Positions 9,284 to 18,840 of a DNA stretch of 64,000 nt are shown one piece after another (the first letter of the stretch is position 1; each line of letters opens with the position of its first letter). The notes beneath the pieces were generated by a model. The model ran no database searches, was not told the origin of the DNA, and saw only the letters and a program-made list of their open reading frames with translations. The translations under genes were made by a program, and so were the position numbers. Source of the DNA: BD2-11 sp965115885 (lineage in GTDB: Bacteria > Gemmatimonadota > Gemmatimonadetes > Longimicrobiales > Gaopeijiaceae); assembly GCA_965115885.1 (NCBI GenBank), contig OZ220479.1, forward strand, positions 930,001-994,000, given 5' to 3'.

Positions 9284-10870
9284 CTACGGTCGCTTTTCGA
9301 AGCTGGAGGTTCTGTAGTGTCCGACCTCCTCTCCGATCTGCACGTGGCCGACCAAGCGGTAGACGCCGGGCGGGAACCGGTCCTCGCCGATCTTGATGGG
9401 ACAGATCGAGCCTCCCGCGTCCGGTCTGGCGTTCATGTGGGCCTCGGCGTTGTCCTGGGCGACGATCCATCCGCCGCCCGCCCTGCGTTGCCACTCCGAC
9501 CAGAACACGGTGAACGGCCGACCGCCGACCGGGAAATTCTTGAGTTGGAGGCAGAGGCCGAGCGTGAGCTCGCCGCCGCCGCCGGGGAGTTGCGCGGCAA
9601 GGCTCCCGTCCTCTCTCACCGAGATCCCCGGCAACGTGTCGTACTCCTCCCGATGCACCCGCACCAGGATCGAGTCCTGGGTGACGGACGCTCCCCCTCG
9701 GGCGGTGGCCGTCACCGACAGCAACGCCACGCTGACGCCGTCCTCGGCGGCCCCCACCCCCGTCGTGGTCACCGTCCCGCCTTCCGCCGCCGCCGCCGCC
9801 ACGGTCCGGTCGGAGGTCGCGGCCGCGTAGGTCAGCTCGTCTCCTTCGAAGTACGGCGACACGTCGAGCGCCACCATGCTGTCCACGATCATGTCGTGGG
9901 CGGGGATCGCATGGACGATCTCGGGGGCCGCTCCCGCGACGGTGACGTCGAATCGCTGGCTCGCGGAGAGTTCGCCCGGGTCGGTGGCGGTCACGGTCAC
10001 GGTGGCGCTTCCGGCCCCCGTGGCCACGACGGCGACCACGGCTTCCGAGACGGACACCGCCGCAACGGCGGCGTCCGAACTGGCGGCGGCGAAAGCGAGT
10101 TCGTCGCCGTCGGGATCGCCGAAGTGCCGGGACGCGTCGAGGGCGGCCGTGTCGCCCACGACGAGGGTTTGCGCCGGGATCGGCTCGGCGATCTCGGGCA
10201 TGCGGTTGGCTCCCGCGACGATGACGTCGAACCGCTGGCTCGCGGAGAGTCCGCCCGGGTCGGTGGCGGTCACGGTCACGGTGGCGCTCCCCGGCGCCAC
10301 GGCCGTGACGAACAGGTCGGCGTCCGAGGCTTCGACGGTCGCCACGGCATCGTCCGAGCTGGTGGCGGCGAAAGCGAGTTCGTCGCCGTCGGGATCGCTG
10401 AAGAACGCGGCCGCGTTCATCGCCACTCCCTGGTTCTCCTCCATGATCAAGTCTTGGATGTCCTCCGCCACGGGAGCTCGGTTGACGGCCTCGACCGTCA
10501 CGGCGATGTTCTGGGCCGCGGTCAGGCCGGCCGGGTCGCGCGCCGTCGCCGTGACGGTCGCGGTGCCCGCCGAGACGCCCTCGACGGTCACGTTGCTTCC
10601 CGACACCGAGGCCGTGGCCACTGCGGCGTCGGAAGTGGCGACCGAATAGGCGAGCGCGTCCCCGTCGGGGTCGCTGAAGTTCGAGGCCACGTCGACCGAA
10701 GCGCTCTCTCCGACCGGGATCGTCTGCGGCGCGACGCTGCCCGCGGCCGCAGGCGCGCGATTCTCGGGCGGCGGCGGGTCGGGTTGGGTTCCACCGTCGC
10801 CGCAGGCCGCTCCTACCAGGATGGCTGCCGACGCGACCGGGAAAAGGGACGGAATTCGGATGACGCGCAT
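9284..10870 (-). CDS. Ig-like/cadherin-like repeat lipoprotein
   Basis: A 528-residue predicted lipoprotein: the leader MRVIRIPSLFP is followed by a hydrophobic stretch and the lipobox VGAAC. At least three repeats carry the signature FSDPDGDELAFAA followed by ATVTVTATDPGGLSASQRF, typical of Ig-like or cadherin-like adhesion modules. The C-terminal 130 residues form a distinct domain with GLCLQLKNFPVGG and PGVYRLVGHVQIG. I chose ATG 10870 because it gives a clean lipoprotein signal; the longer frame upstream does not. Its 5' region is duplicated in front of the TonB receptor. Likely surface-exposed; ligand unknown. Confidence 0.85.
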   Translation of the reverse strand: MRVIRIPSLFPVASAAILVGAACGDGGTQPDPPPPENRAPAAAGSVAPQTIPVGESASVDVASNFSDPDGDALAYSVATSDAAVATASVSGSNVTVEGVSAGTATVTATARDPAGLTAAQNIAVTVEAVNRAPVAEDIQDLIMEENQGVAMNAAAFFSDPDGDELAFAATSSDDAVATVEASDADLFVTAVAPGSATVTVTATDPGGLSASQRFDVIVAGANRMPEIAEPIPAQTLVVGDTAALDASRHFGDPDGDELAFAAASSDAAVAAVSVSEAVVAVVATGAGSATVTVTATDPGELSASQRFDVTVAGAAPEIVHAIPAHDMIVDSMVALDVSPYFEGDELTYAAATSDRTVAAAAAEGGTVTTTGVGAAEDGVSVALLSVTATARGGASVTQDSILVRVHREEYDTLPGISVREDGSLAAQLPGGGGELTLGLCLQLKNFPVGGRPFTVFWSEWQRRAGGGWIVAQDNAEAHMNARPDAGGSICPIKIGEDRFPPGVYRLVGHVQIGEEVGHYRTSSFEKRP

Positions 10871-11045
10871 GTGCTCGTTCTCTCTGTCGTAGGGTCGACG
10901 CTTCGGGACGGAAGCTCGTCCGTGGGGCACGCTATGGCCAGCCCGGAACCCCGCGCAACGCGGCGGATGGCGTGCCAAGGGCCCGGCACGTGCGTCTTCT
11001 GCCGAACCTCATTGCTCAGCAAGCATCGTGCCGGATTCCGCGAGC
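10838..11045. repeat. Duplicated leader/promoter region, copy A (Ig-like lipoprotein gene)
   Basis: This stretch covers the first ~10 codons and the upstream region of the lipoprotein gene. It resembles 14037-14205 over most of its length. Shared anchors are GGGAAAAGGGACGG, GACGCGCAT, the CGGAAG-CTCGTCC type block and the distal CATCGTGCCG block. Both genes are read leftward from it, so it probably carries a related promoter and ribosome-binding context. Confidence 0.6.
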
Positions 11046-11073
11046 CGAGCCGAGTGGCGCGGGTCTGCGGACT

Positions 11074-13950
11074 TCACCGTCCTTTCCCCCTCGGCCCTTT
11101 CCGACTCGTCGGAGTTCCCAGTCGGTACATCGCCCTGAGCATGAAGTACCGTCCGAGGGAGTCCGTGCGCGATTCCTCGATGCGGCTCGCCGAGCTCGCG
11201 ACGTCGACGCCCTGATTCTGGTTCAGGAGATCGTGGGCCCGCAACTCGATCTCGATCCGACCCCCGAGCGTCCGTCGGGAGATGCCGGCGTCCCAGCGCG
11301 CGACGTTGCGCGTCTCTCCGAAGAGGTTGGGGTCGAAGACGCGATGCTGCAGGGTCGATTCCAAGGTCCACTCGTCGTTCGGATGCCAGATGGCCTCGGC
11401 GCGATATCGGGCGTTGACGTAGCTGCGGTTCAACTCCCGGTTCAGCGAGTACGCGACGTTGTTGAGGTCGAGGGTCGTCGAGGCGCTCAGGTCGAATCGG
11501 TCCTTCTCCCGGTTGCCGATCCCGATTTCGAGCGAGTTGCCCATGATCCGGCTCTCGTTGGCCTCGAGGTTCACGAGCTCGATCCCTTCGGACCAGGACA
11601 CGAGGTACCCGATTTCGAGATCGATGCCGAGCCTTCGGATCGGGATGCCGAAACCGGCTCCCAGGTCGCTGGACCATTTTCCGCCGGCGTTGACCGGCAT
11701 CCGCGTCTGCAGGCCGCGTTCGTCGAAGACGCGCGACTGCGAGATGCTGTTGGCGGTGTAGGCGAGGCTGCCGAAGGCGATGACGAACGTGGCCTCGTCG
11801 AAGAAAGCGTAGTCGGCCATGACCTGATGCTCGTATTCCGGGCGCAGATGCGGGTTTCCGGAGCGGACGTCGAGCGGATCGGCGTTGTCGGCGAAAGGCT
11901 GAAGTTGGGCGAGCGACGGCTCGCGGCTCGATCCTCGGTACTCCGCATGGACGGTCTGCTTTTCCGTGAGCTCCTTCTCGAGTTCCACGCTGCCGAGCAG
12001 GTGCGTGTAGCCGGTGGCGACGGATTCGTCCCGGTCCCGGACGACGCCGTCGAGCCGGGATCTCTGAAGGCGCAGCCCGAGGGCGAGCCAGGAGCGATCG
12101 AAGTTGCGGCTGTAGCGCGTTCCGCCTCGGAAGTAGGCGTAGGCTCGCTCGAATCCCGAGCTGGCTCCGGCGTTGAAGACCGGCGCGCCGTCGATCAGAT
12201 CGTGGACCGAGTTGTCGCGGTCCTGGAGGATCGCGTTGCGTTGGCCGAACAGCTCCAGCGTGTGGCCCTCCCCGAGCGGCTGGGTCAGCGACAGGCGCGC
12301 CGAGTGGCTCCGGGTCCGTCCCGCGCGCGACTGTTCCTGCAGGATCTTCCGAACCCCGTCCTCGTCGTCCCGGTCCCGGCGCGGCTCGAAGATCTGCGAG
12401 GACAGGTCCGCCGCCGCGTCCGAGCGCTCGATGTCGCTGCTCAGCTCCGCGACCAGACTGCGGCCCTCCTCGTTCAGGCGTCTGCGCCAAGTGAGCCGCC
12501 CGTCCCCGCTCAGTTCGTTGCCGTCCGCCAGATAGTCGGTGGTGGCGGAGCTGAGCATGCTCCCGCCCAGAGTTCGCGTTTTCCGGCTGGCGAAGGAGGC
12601 GAACGACGAGGCGCGTCCGGTCCCGCTCAGGCGCACTCGCAGGTCGTGCCCTTCGGAGAAGGCGATCTGACCGCTCAGGTTCAGGCGATGGCTCACATTG
12701 CCGGAATTCCGGCTTCTGGTCTGATCGATCCGCGATGCCGCGCCCGATCCGAGCAGTGCTCGCTGCCGCAGGGTTCGGTCCTGCGCGTTGTCGAGCCGAC
12801 GGGCGGAGTAGCTGCCTCGCACCCAAGTGTTTTCGCCGAATTCCCGGCTTCCGTTGAGCCCGAGGCTCATGGTCTCGGCGAACCCGCCGCTCGATCCTCC
12901 CTCTCCGGCCCCCTCGCCTCCGGCCGACACGCCCCCGGCGAGATCGGCGAACCCCCGCGAGCCCCTTCCCCGGTTCACGTTGTTCGCGCTGGCGACGAGC
13001 GCCAGCTGAACGGTGGGCGAGAAGCGGTTCAGGGAAAGCGACCCGTTGTATCTGGCCTGGTTGCCCGAGGGCGCGATGAGGCGGGCGCGGCTGCCCGCAT
13101 CGCCGCCGACGTCGCCTCGGACGCGGCCGAAGTACCCGTTTCGCGCCTCTTCCTTGAGTTTCAGGTCGATGGTGCGTTCCTCCCGGCCGTCGGGGATCCC
13201 GGTGAACTCGGCCATGTCCGACTTCTTGTCGTAGACGGCGACCCGCTGGATGGCGTCCGCCGGCAGGTTCTGCGTCGCGATCGTGGGGTCGTCGCCGAAG
13301 AATTCCTTGCCGTCCACGAGAAGCTTCGCGACGCTCCGGCCCTGTACGGTGATCGTTCCGTCCGCGTCGACCCGGATCCCGGGGAGTCGTCGGAGCAGGT
13401 CCTCGACGGTCGCGTTGGGCGGGGTCGGAAACGCCAGCGCGTTGTAACTCGTGGTGTCGCCGCGCTTCAGGAAGGGAACGTGCTCCACGCTGACCACCAC
13501 GGGGTCCATCTCGAGGGCGGCGACCGACAGCGTCGCGCTGCCCGCGTCCACGTCGCCGTTCGCGACGGCGAAGTCGCGGCGCAGCGTCCGGTAGCCGATC
13601 AGCGTGATCTGCAGGACGTAGGCGCCCGCAGGCAGGTCGGCGAGGACGAAGCGGCCGTCGCCGGAACTCAGGGTGTGCTCGACCAGCACGGAATCCGGCC
13701 GCGCGAGCGCCACCACCATGGCGTTCCGCAGTCCCGCGCCCGTCGAGTCGACGACGATGCCCTGCACTTCGAACCCCGGTCGCGCCTGTCGAGGCGCGAC
13801 CGGGGTGGGCGAAGGCGCGGGGATGGACGGCCCGACCCCTGGGGCCGCGGAGAGCGGCGCGGCCGCCATCTGCGGCGCGGCCATCGCGAAAAAGACCAGG
13901 GCTCGACCTCCGACGGCACGTCGGCGCAGCGTCCCGGCCCTTGTCTCCAT
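11074..13950 (-). CDS. TonB-dependent receptor with N-terminal carboxypeptidase-regulatory domain
   Basis: About 958 residues of the outer-membrane beta-barrel family. A signal peptide (LVFFAMAAPQMAAA) is followed by a carboxypeptidase-regulatory-like beta-sandwich (VQGIVVDSTGAGLRNAMV, AGAYVLQITLIGYRT). A plug domain comes next (LLRRLPGIRVDADGTI, VAKLLVDGKEFFGDDP), and then the barrel. I chose ATG 13950 because it places the signal peptide at the N-terminus. A longer start at 14073 has a better Shine-Dalgarno run and matches the neighbouring lipoprotein's start, but would bury the signal at about residue 50. Paralogue remnants lie directly upstream. Energisation by the ExbBD-TonB set at 34905-37273 is likely. 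Confidence 0.88.
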   Translation of the reverse strand: METRAGTLRRRAVGGRALVFFAMAAPQMAAAPLSAAPGVGPSIPAPSPTPVAPRQARPGFEVQGIVVDSTGAGLRNAMVVALARPDSVLVEHTLSSGDGRFVLADLPAGAYVLQITLIGYRTLRRDFAVANGDVDAGSATLSVAALEMDPVVVSVEHVPFLKRGDTTSYNALAFPTPPNATVEDLLRRLPGIRVDADGTITVQGRSVAKLLVDGKEFFGDDPTIATQNLPADAIQRVAVYDKKSDMAEFTGIPDGREERTIDLKLKEEARNGYFGRVRGDVGGDAGSRARLIAPSGNQARYNGSLSLNRFSPTVQLALVASANNVNRGRGSRGFADLAGGVSAGGEGAGEGGSSGGFAETMSLGLNGSREFGENTWVRGSYSARRLDNAQDRTLRQRALLGSGAASRIDQTRSRNSGNVSHRLNLSGQIAFSEGHDLRVRLSGTGRASSFASFASRKTRTLGGSMLSSATTDYLADGNELSGDGRLTWRRRLNEEGRSLVAELSSDIERSDAAADLSSQIFEPRRDRDDEDGVRKILQEQSRAGRTRSHSARLSLTQPLGEGHTLELFGQRNAILQDRDNSVHDLIDGAPVFNAGASSGFERAYAYFRGGTRYSRNFDRSWLALGLRLQRSRLDGVVRDRDESVATGYTHLLGSVELEKELTEKQTVHAEYRGSSREPSLAQLQPFADNADPLDVRSGNPHLRPEYEHQVMADYAFFDEATFVIAFGSLAYTANSISQSRVFDERGLQTRMPVNAGGKWSSDLGAGFGIPIRRLGIDLEIGYLVSWSEGIELVNLEANESRIMGNSLEIGIGNREKDRFDLSASTTLDLNNVAYSLNRELNRSYVNARYRAEAIWHPNDEWTLESTLQHRVFDPNLFGETRNVARWDAGISRRTLGGRIEIELRAHDLLNQNQGVDVASSASRIEESRTDSLGRYFMLRAMYRLGTPTSRKGPRGKGR

Positions 13951-14036
13951 CACGCTTCCGTCCGCTTCGCGCGACCGGCTTCCGAATCCCGAATCGGGCG
14001 CCGCCGCAAGCCGCTCCCCTCGGGACGCCGCCGCCG

Positions 14037-14205
14037 CGGTCGGGAAAAGGGACGGGCTCCGGGCGACGCGCATCCGTTGTTCCCCCTGCCGGAAGGGTTG
14101 AACGTTGCGGAGCGGAAGTTCGTCCACGGGACGCGCTAGGGCGGATCCGACCCGCACGCCGTTCTTCGAACTTCATCGTGCTGCAAGCGCCGTGCCGAAT
14201 TTGCG
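14037..14205. repeat. Duplicated leader/promoter region, copy B (TonB receptor gene)
   Basis: Partner of 10838-11045. It contains an alternative N-terminal start (ATG 14073, product MRVARSPSLFP) that mirrors MRVIRIPSLFP of the lipoprotein. The distal part (TTCATCGTGCTGCAAGCGC) aligns with TCATTGCTCAGCAAGCATCG upstream of the lipoprotein gene. The copies have diverged by substitutions and small indels. Confidence 0.6.
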
Positions 14206-14289
14206 AATTCGTGAATTTCGCCGTTTCTTTTCCCGCGACTCTACCCATGTTCGCCGGGGTTCCCATCTGGTGCGTCGCCCTCGACGCAA

Positions 14290-15065
14290 GTTAGGGAATT
14301 CGCGCGCGATCCCCGGATGCGGTTCGCCGAGTTCGCGGGGCCGACGCCTTGATTCCGGTTCGGCCGGTCCTCGATCGTTCGCCGGGAGACGTCGGCGTCC
14401 CGGAGCGCGACGCTGCGCTTCCCGATGGAGGTTCGGGTCGAATACGATGGCGGGATTCTGGAAGCGGTCGCCGGGTGCGTGTCGATCCCGCAGCCGGGGG
14501 AGGGCGGTTGGAGTCGGAGTCGGATGCAGGGGGCATGAAGCCAGTGCTCTGCCCGCGCCTGCGAGCGGTCGGCGGTTGCGGCTGCTGTAGCGCGTTCCGC
14601 CCCGGAGGTGGGTGTAGGCCCGCTCGAACCTCGATCCCTGGCCCCGGGCATTGAAACGGTCGTGCCGTGAACCGAGTCGCCGCAGCCCTGCGGGGGGGCG
14701 TCGGCCGAGCGGCCGGGTCAGCGGCGGACGCGCCGAATGGCTCCGGGTCGCCCCGTGCGCGACCTTCTGCAGGACCTCCCTCGACGCCGTCCTCGCCGTC
14801 CCGGTCCCGGCGCGGCCCGAAGATCCGCGAGGACAGATCCGTCGCCGCGCCCGAGCCGCTCGATCCCGCAACTCAGTTTCGCGACCGGGTTGCGGCCCTC
14901 CTCGCTCGGGCGTCCGCGCCACACGGGCCGATGGTGGCGGAACCGAGCGCGCCCTCGGCCCGGACTTGGCGAGCGAGACGGCCGAGGACGTCCCGGCGCG
15001 CGGCGTCGCACGCCTCTCCGAAGAGCTTCGGGTCGAAGATGCGACGGCGCGCGCCGCTCGCGGTT
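14290..15065 (-). pseudogene. Degraded remnants of TonB receptor paralogue(s)
   Basis: The minus strand keeps scraps of the same receptor family in shifting frames. Examples are ATRSHSARPPLTRPLG and RFERAYTHLRGGTRYSS, which match TRSHSARLSLTQPLGEGH and FERAYAYFRGGTRYSR in the intact gene. DNA at 14299-14440 and again at 14985-15060 resembles the same C-terminal stretch of the intact receptor (11164-11345). At least two relic 3' ends are therefore present in tandem. Frameshifts and a large internal deletion rule out function. Confidence 0.75.
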
Positions 15066-15070
15066 CCTTC

Positions 15071-15886
15071 CTAAAGCGGCCTGTTCGGGTTGGCGATGGT
15101 CCGCCACATGTGCGCGACCGGACTGTTGTCGTAGCCCAGCCCTTCCTTCGGCTGCTTGAACTGGCGTCCGACGATGTCGGTGAACACCTCGATGTCCACG
15201 TCCATGTCGTCCTGGAACGCGTAGGTGTCGTTCACCGTGATCAGCCGCGCCTCGGCGTACCATCTGTGCTTGCGCGCGAAGTCGTAGGCCTGCTTGACGT
15301 AGGGTTCCGGCACGTAGTCGTGCCCGAAGATGCGGTTGTACATCTCCGGATACTCGTACCCGAACTCTTCGTCGGGGTAGAAACGCAGCGGGGCGTGGTA
15401 GCGGATGCCCCAGGAGACGCGTTCGTCCACGTAGGGTTCGACCAGCTGGGCGCCCCACCAGCCGTGGTCGCCGCGGATGAGGTTGAGCACCACATCGTGC
15501 ATCAGGCACGCGAAGACGGTCCGCTCGGGCTGCCCCGTGGTGAGCGCGTGCGTGGCGCTTTGCAGGACGTGGTTGGCGGGCGCGAAGCGCAACCGGAAGA
15601 AGTCGAGCAGCGTCGGAGCCTCCGGCATCGGCTCGAACTCCTCTTCCCGCGGCTGGAAGAGGCGTCCGGTGCCGCGCGGCGCCCGGGGTCCCTCCTGCTC
15701 GAGTTCGTCGAGGGTGACGATGGAGCCGGCCTCCCCGTCCGTCTTCCCTCGCCGCACGGCGATCTTCTTGTCCAGTTCATCTTCGAGGTAGTGCTCGAGC
15801 GCCTCCGCCTTGTCCTCGTGCGACATGACGGCGAGCGCCCCCGCGGGAAGGCTTGCGAGGAAGGCTTTCCGATCGACTTCCACCAT
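15071..15886 (-). CDS. HD-superfamily-like protein of unknown function
   Basis: A 271-residue soluble protein. A helical N-terminus (SHEDKAEALEHYLEDELDKK) is followed by a His/Asp-rich core: SATHALTTG, FACLMHDVVLNLIRGDHGWWG and WGIRYHAPLRFYP. The order His, His-Asp, His, His resembles the metal site of HD-domain hydrolases and of the related MIOX/PhnZ diiron oxygenases. I do not recognise the exact family. Start ATG 15886 has GGAGG five bases upstream. It lies alone between the receptor relic and a hairpin ending the LVIVD gene. Confidence 0.7.
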   Translation of the reverse strand: MVEVDRKAFLASLPAGALAVMSHEDKAEALEHYLEDELDKKIAVRRGKTDGEAGSIVTLDELEQEGPRAPRGTGRLFQPREEEFEPMPEAPTLLDFFRLRFAPANHVLQSATHALTTGQPERTVFACLMHDVVLNLIRGDHGWWGAQLVEPYVDERVSWGIRYHAPLRFYPDEEFGYEYPEMYNRIFGHDYVPEPYVKQAYDFARKHRWYAEARLITVNDTYAFQDDMDVDIEVFTDIVGRQFKQPKEGLGYDNSPVAHMWRTIANPNRPL

Positions 15887-16019
15887 CTCGACCTCCGGCC
15901 AGAGGGCGGCACGAAGAACTTCCTCGCACCCCACTGACCTGTACGGTGTCGACAGGCGTGCGGCAAGGGGGGAGGTCGGGTGGCGCGGTACGGGATGGAC
16001 TGTCCGCTACCGAACGGAG

Positions 16020-16050
16020 AACGGCCCGCCCCCCCGGGGGACGGGCCGTT
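16020..16050 (-). terminator. Strong hairpin downstream of the LVIVD gene
   Basis: Perfect 9-bp arms AACGGCCCG (16020-16028) and CGGGCCGTT (16042-16050), with further C5/G5 pairing inside. It lies 29 bases past the stop of the minus-strand LVIVD gene and before the HD-like gene. No long U tract follows, so termination efficiency is uncertain. Confidence 0.55.
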
Positions 16051-16078
16051 CCGTCGGGACGTTGCTCGTCTTCCGGAC

Positions 16079-18082
16079 TCACCCCGCGTCGGCCAAGTCG
16101 CGCACCGCCTGCGCCAGCTGCCGCACCTTGGCGGGATCGAGCGCCCCGCGGGCGTCGCCTCGAAGTTCGTCCGACAGCGACCGGAGCGCGGAGGCGCGCC
16201 CCGATCCGCTCATGTCCTCGGCCGCGGACAGTTCGTCCCGCGCCGACGCGATCCGCGCTTCGTCCAAGCCTCGATGCCGCTCCAGCTGATCCAGATAGGC
16301 CCGCGCCAGCGCGAAAGTCGCCGGCCATTCGAAGACGGGCTGCCCCTGGGAATTGAGGTGGGTCAGCCGGACGGCGTTGGCCGCCTCGATCTCGTTGCGG
16401 GTCATCGCTTCGCTCGGAACCAGCTCGAGGATGTCCAGCCCGCGCGCGATCTCCGAGTTGACGATCACGCCGTTGTACCAGTAGACCGACCAGCTGCCGC
16501 CCATCCGCATCGCCTCGCCGTCGACGGGTCCGCGGTCGAAGTAGGCGATCTCGACCGGATTCGCCGGATCCGTCCAATCGATCAGGGAGATGCCGCCCTG
16601 GTACCATCCCTGGATCATGACGTCGCGGCCGGGAATCGGGATGAGCGAGCCGTTGTGCGCGACGCAATTTTCCTGCACGGTCTGCGGCGCGGGCAACTTG
16701 TAGTAGCTCTGGAACGTCATCTCCCCGTTCTCGACGGCGAAGATGGCGTTGGCGCCCCACTCCACCGGATCGGAGGCCCGGCACTTGGGCGCGCCGCCGC
16801 CGCCCCACTCGTCGGTGAACATGATGGCGGTGCCGTCGTTGTTGAACGTCGCCGAGTGCCAGTAGGAGAAGTTCGAGTCGGCCACTTCCGCGAGTCGCAC
16901 CGGGTTCTCCGGGTCGCTGATGTCGAGCAACATGCCGTAGCCCTCGCATGCGCCGCCCGCCAGCCCGATGGCGGGATACACGGTGATGTCGTGGCACTGG
17001 GTGGGCCCGGCGTCCTCGTCGCCGCCCGCCATCTGCGCCGCCATCACGGGAAGCATCCGTCGCAACGCCGCGCTGTCCGCGGCGGTGGGCGGGCCCTCGC
17101 CGCCGCGCTCCGCCACGGCTTGTGCGAGGAGTTGTCCGGCCATGGCGTCGGGCACCACCATCTCCTGCCCCATGAGCTCGACGACGAAGGCGCCGCGCGC
17201 GCGCGCCTCTTCCAGCTCCGCGAGATCGTCGGGGGCGAGCCCGTGGGTGGGCGGCGCCACCAAGTTCTCGAAGATGCGGGGCGAACTGACGATGGCCGCG
17301 CTCGCCGGATCCGCGAGCGGCACTTTGATGACCTCGATGCGGAAGAGCGCCGTGTTGGGGTCCTCCTCCGGGGACGCGCCCGAGCAACCGGGGAGTTCCT
17401 CGGCGGGCCGGACCGGGGCCGAGCCGGAGACGTAGACGTAGACGTTCTCGTCGTCGCCGGGGTGCTCGAGCACCGTGTGCGTGTGGGAGCCGCGGCAAGT
17501 CTGCACGTTGGCGACGTACTCGGGCGCGGAGATGTCGGAGATGTCGAAGATGCGGATCCCGCGCAGGCGGTCGTGGCTCACGGCCTCGTCCACGCCTTCC
17601 CCGCTGCAGTCCAACCGCCCTCCCATGCCTTCGCCCGAAACGAAGAGCAGGTGCTCGAACACGGAGACGTCGCTCTGCGAGGCGGGGCACACGTAGGTGA
17701 TCACGGATTCCGGGTTGGCCGGGTCGGAGATGTCCCAGATCTGGATGCCGTCGTAGTTGCCCTGGATGGCGTAGTCGCCGGTGAAGGCGAGGTCCGAGTT
17801 GGTCTGGCCCACGAACGGTTCGGTCGGAGGCGTGGCGGAGACCAGCCGCAGGTTCCAGATCGCTTCCTCGGCGTCGAAGAGCCCGGGCGCCAGTCCGACG
17901 CGCGGATCCGGCGTGGGCGGGCTGACGCGCAGGGGCGCGAGGCGTGCGGGGGCCATGCCGCCGCCGGGCGAGGAGTAGCCGCCGCAGGCGGGGAGGAGTG
18001 CGAGCGCCGCCGCGCAGGAAAACAGCGCGCCGACGCGTACCGGGGCTCGGACGCGGTCGCGCGTCGGAGGGAGAGAGGTCAT
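16079..18082 (-). CDS. LVIVD-repeat surface lipoprotein
   Basis: A 667-residue protein with a leader that ends in the lipobox LLPAC. The repeats have the form IQIWDISDPANPESV, IRIFDISDISAPEYV, MLLDISDPENPVRLAEV and ISLIDWTDPANPVEIAYF, i.e. LVIVD-type beta-propeller blades. A helical tail of about 85 residues (ATFALARAYLDQLERHRG onward) closes the protein. An insert of about 80 residues rich in Glu and Ala (ELEEARARGAFVVELMG) interrupts the propeller. LVIVD proteins are secreted or surface proteins of unknown biochemical role. ATG 18082 gives the lipoprotein leader. Confidence 0.87.
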   Translation of the reverse strand: MTSLPPTRDRVRAPVRVGALFSCAAALALLPACGGYSSPGGGMAPARLAPLRVSPPTPDPRVGLAPGLFDAEEAIWNLRLVSATPPTEPFVGQTNSDLAFTGDYAIQGNYDGIQIWDISDPANPESVITYVCPASQSDVSVFEHLLFVSGEGMGGRLDCSGEGVDEAVSHDRLRGIRIFDISDISAPEYVANVQTCRGSHTHTVLEHPGDDENVYVYVSGSAPVRPAEELPGCSGASPEEDPNTALFRIEVIKVPLADPASAAIVSSPRIFENLVAPPTHGLAPDDLAELEEARARGAFVVELMGQEMVVPDAMAGQLLAQAVAERGGEGPPTAADSAALRRMLPVMAAQMAGGDEDAGPTQCHDITVYPAIGLAGGACEGYGMLLDISDPENPVRLAEVADSNFSYWHSATFNNDGTAIMFTDEWGGGGAPKCRASDPVEWGANAIFAVENGEMTFQSYYKLPAPQTVQENCVAHNGSLIPIPGRDVMIQGWYQGGISLIDWTDPANPVEIAYFDRGPVDGEAMRMGGSWSVYWYNGVIVNSEIARGLDILELVPSEAMTRNEIEAANAVRLTHLNSQGQPVFEWPATFALARAYLDQLERHRGLDEARIASARDELSAAEDMSGSGRASALRSLSDELRGDARGALDPAKVRQLAQAVRDLADAG

Positions 18083-18819
18083 TCCTGTTTCCTCGATTCG
18101 AAGGTGGGTTGTCCGCGATTCTTCGTCCGTCGGCTTCCACAGCCTCCGCGCCCTGCGGAATCCGGCGCGGCGCCGCTCCCGTTCCAAACGTACGCGCGGG
18201 CCAGCGCGAAGGTTGCGGAAAAGACGACGGACCCGCATGCGACTTCGGAAGCGACGGTCGCGCCGCCTCGCCCGCCGACCGGCCGTGGTTCCTCGACCGG
18301 GCTCCGACTTTGCGGGACCGTTGGCTCGCCGCCGCCGGAACCAAGATACACGGTCCGCCGGGATCCACAAAAAACGAGCGCCTCGCAGGAACCACGCCTC
18401 CGACTTCGGCGTCACGGTCATTGGGCGGCGGCGACCCCCGCGCGCCGTGGCCTGCTCGCTCCGCTCCCGTCCGCCGGTGCGGGTCCGGGCCGCCTCGACC
18501 GGGCCGCAACGCCCGTCCGTCCCGGATCGCCGCCGCCCGTGGTCCGGGGGGATGGCTGGATGCGGGGCGGCGGCGCCCGCCCGCCCGAGCCGACGGCTCG
18601 CAACGTTGCCGCCCGACGCGCCATGTCCGTCTTTCTCGAAGCGTCGGCTTCGGACCTTTCGTCCCCGCACCCGCGTCATCGGTCTGCGGCGCAACGATTT
18701 CACGCCACCGCTCCGGTCCCGGCGCACTGCGTTTCCGACTTGCCCGCAAGGGCGGCGGCGACCCACATTCGCCCGACCCTCTCGCTCGCTTCCCTCGGCG
18801 ATTCAATCCGGAGGCCTCC
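18083..18819. other. Divergent intergenic region without an identifiable gene
   Basis: A 737-base gap between the divergent LVIVD and lactate permease genes. Frames here have no signal, domain or family similarity. One short minus-strand stretch near 18190-18225 encodes ATFALARAY, identical to part of the LVIVD C-terminal tail, and may be a small duplication scar. Confidence 0.5.
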
Positions 18820-18840
18820 ATCGACTCGGGCGTTCAAGCC

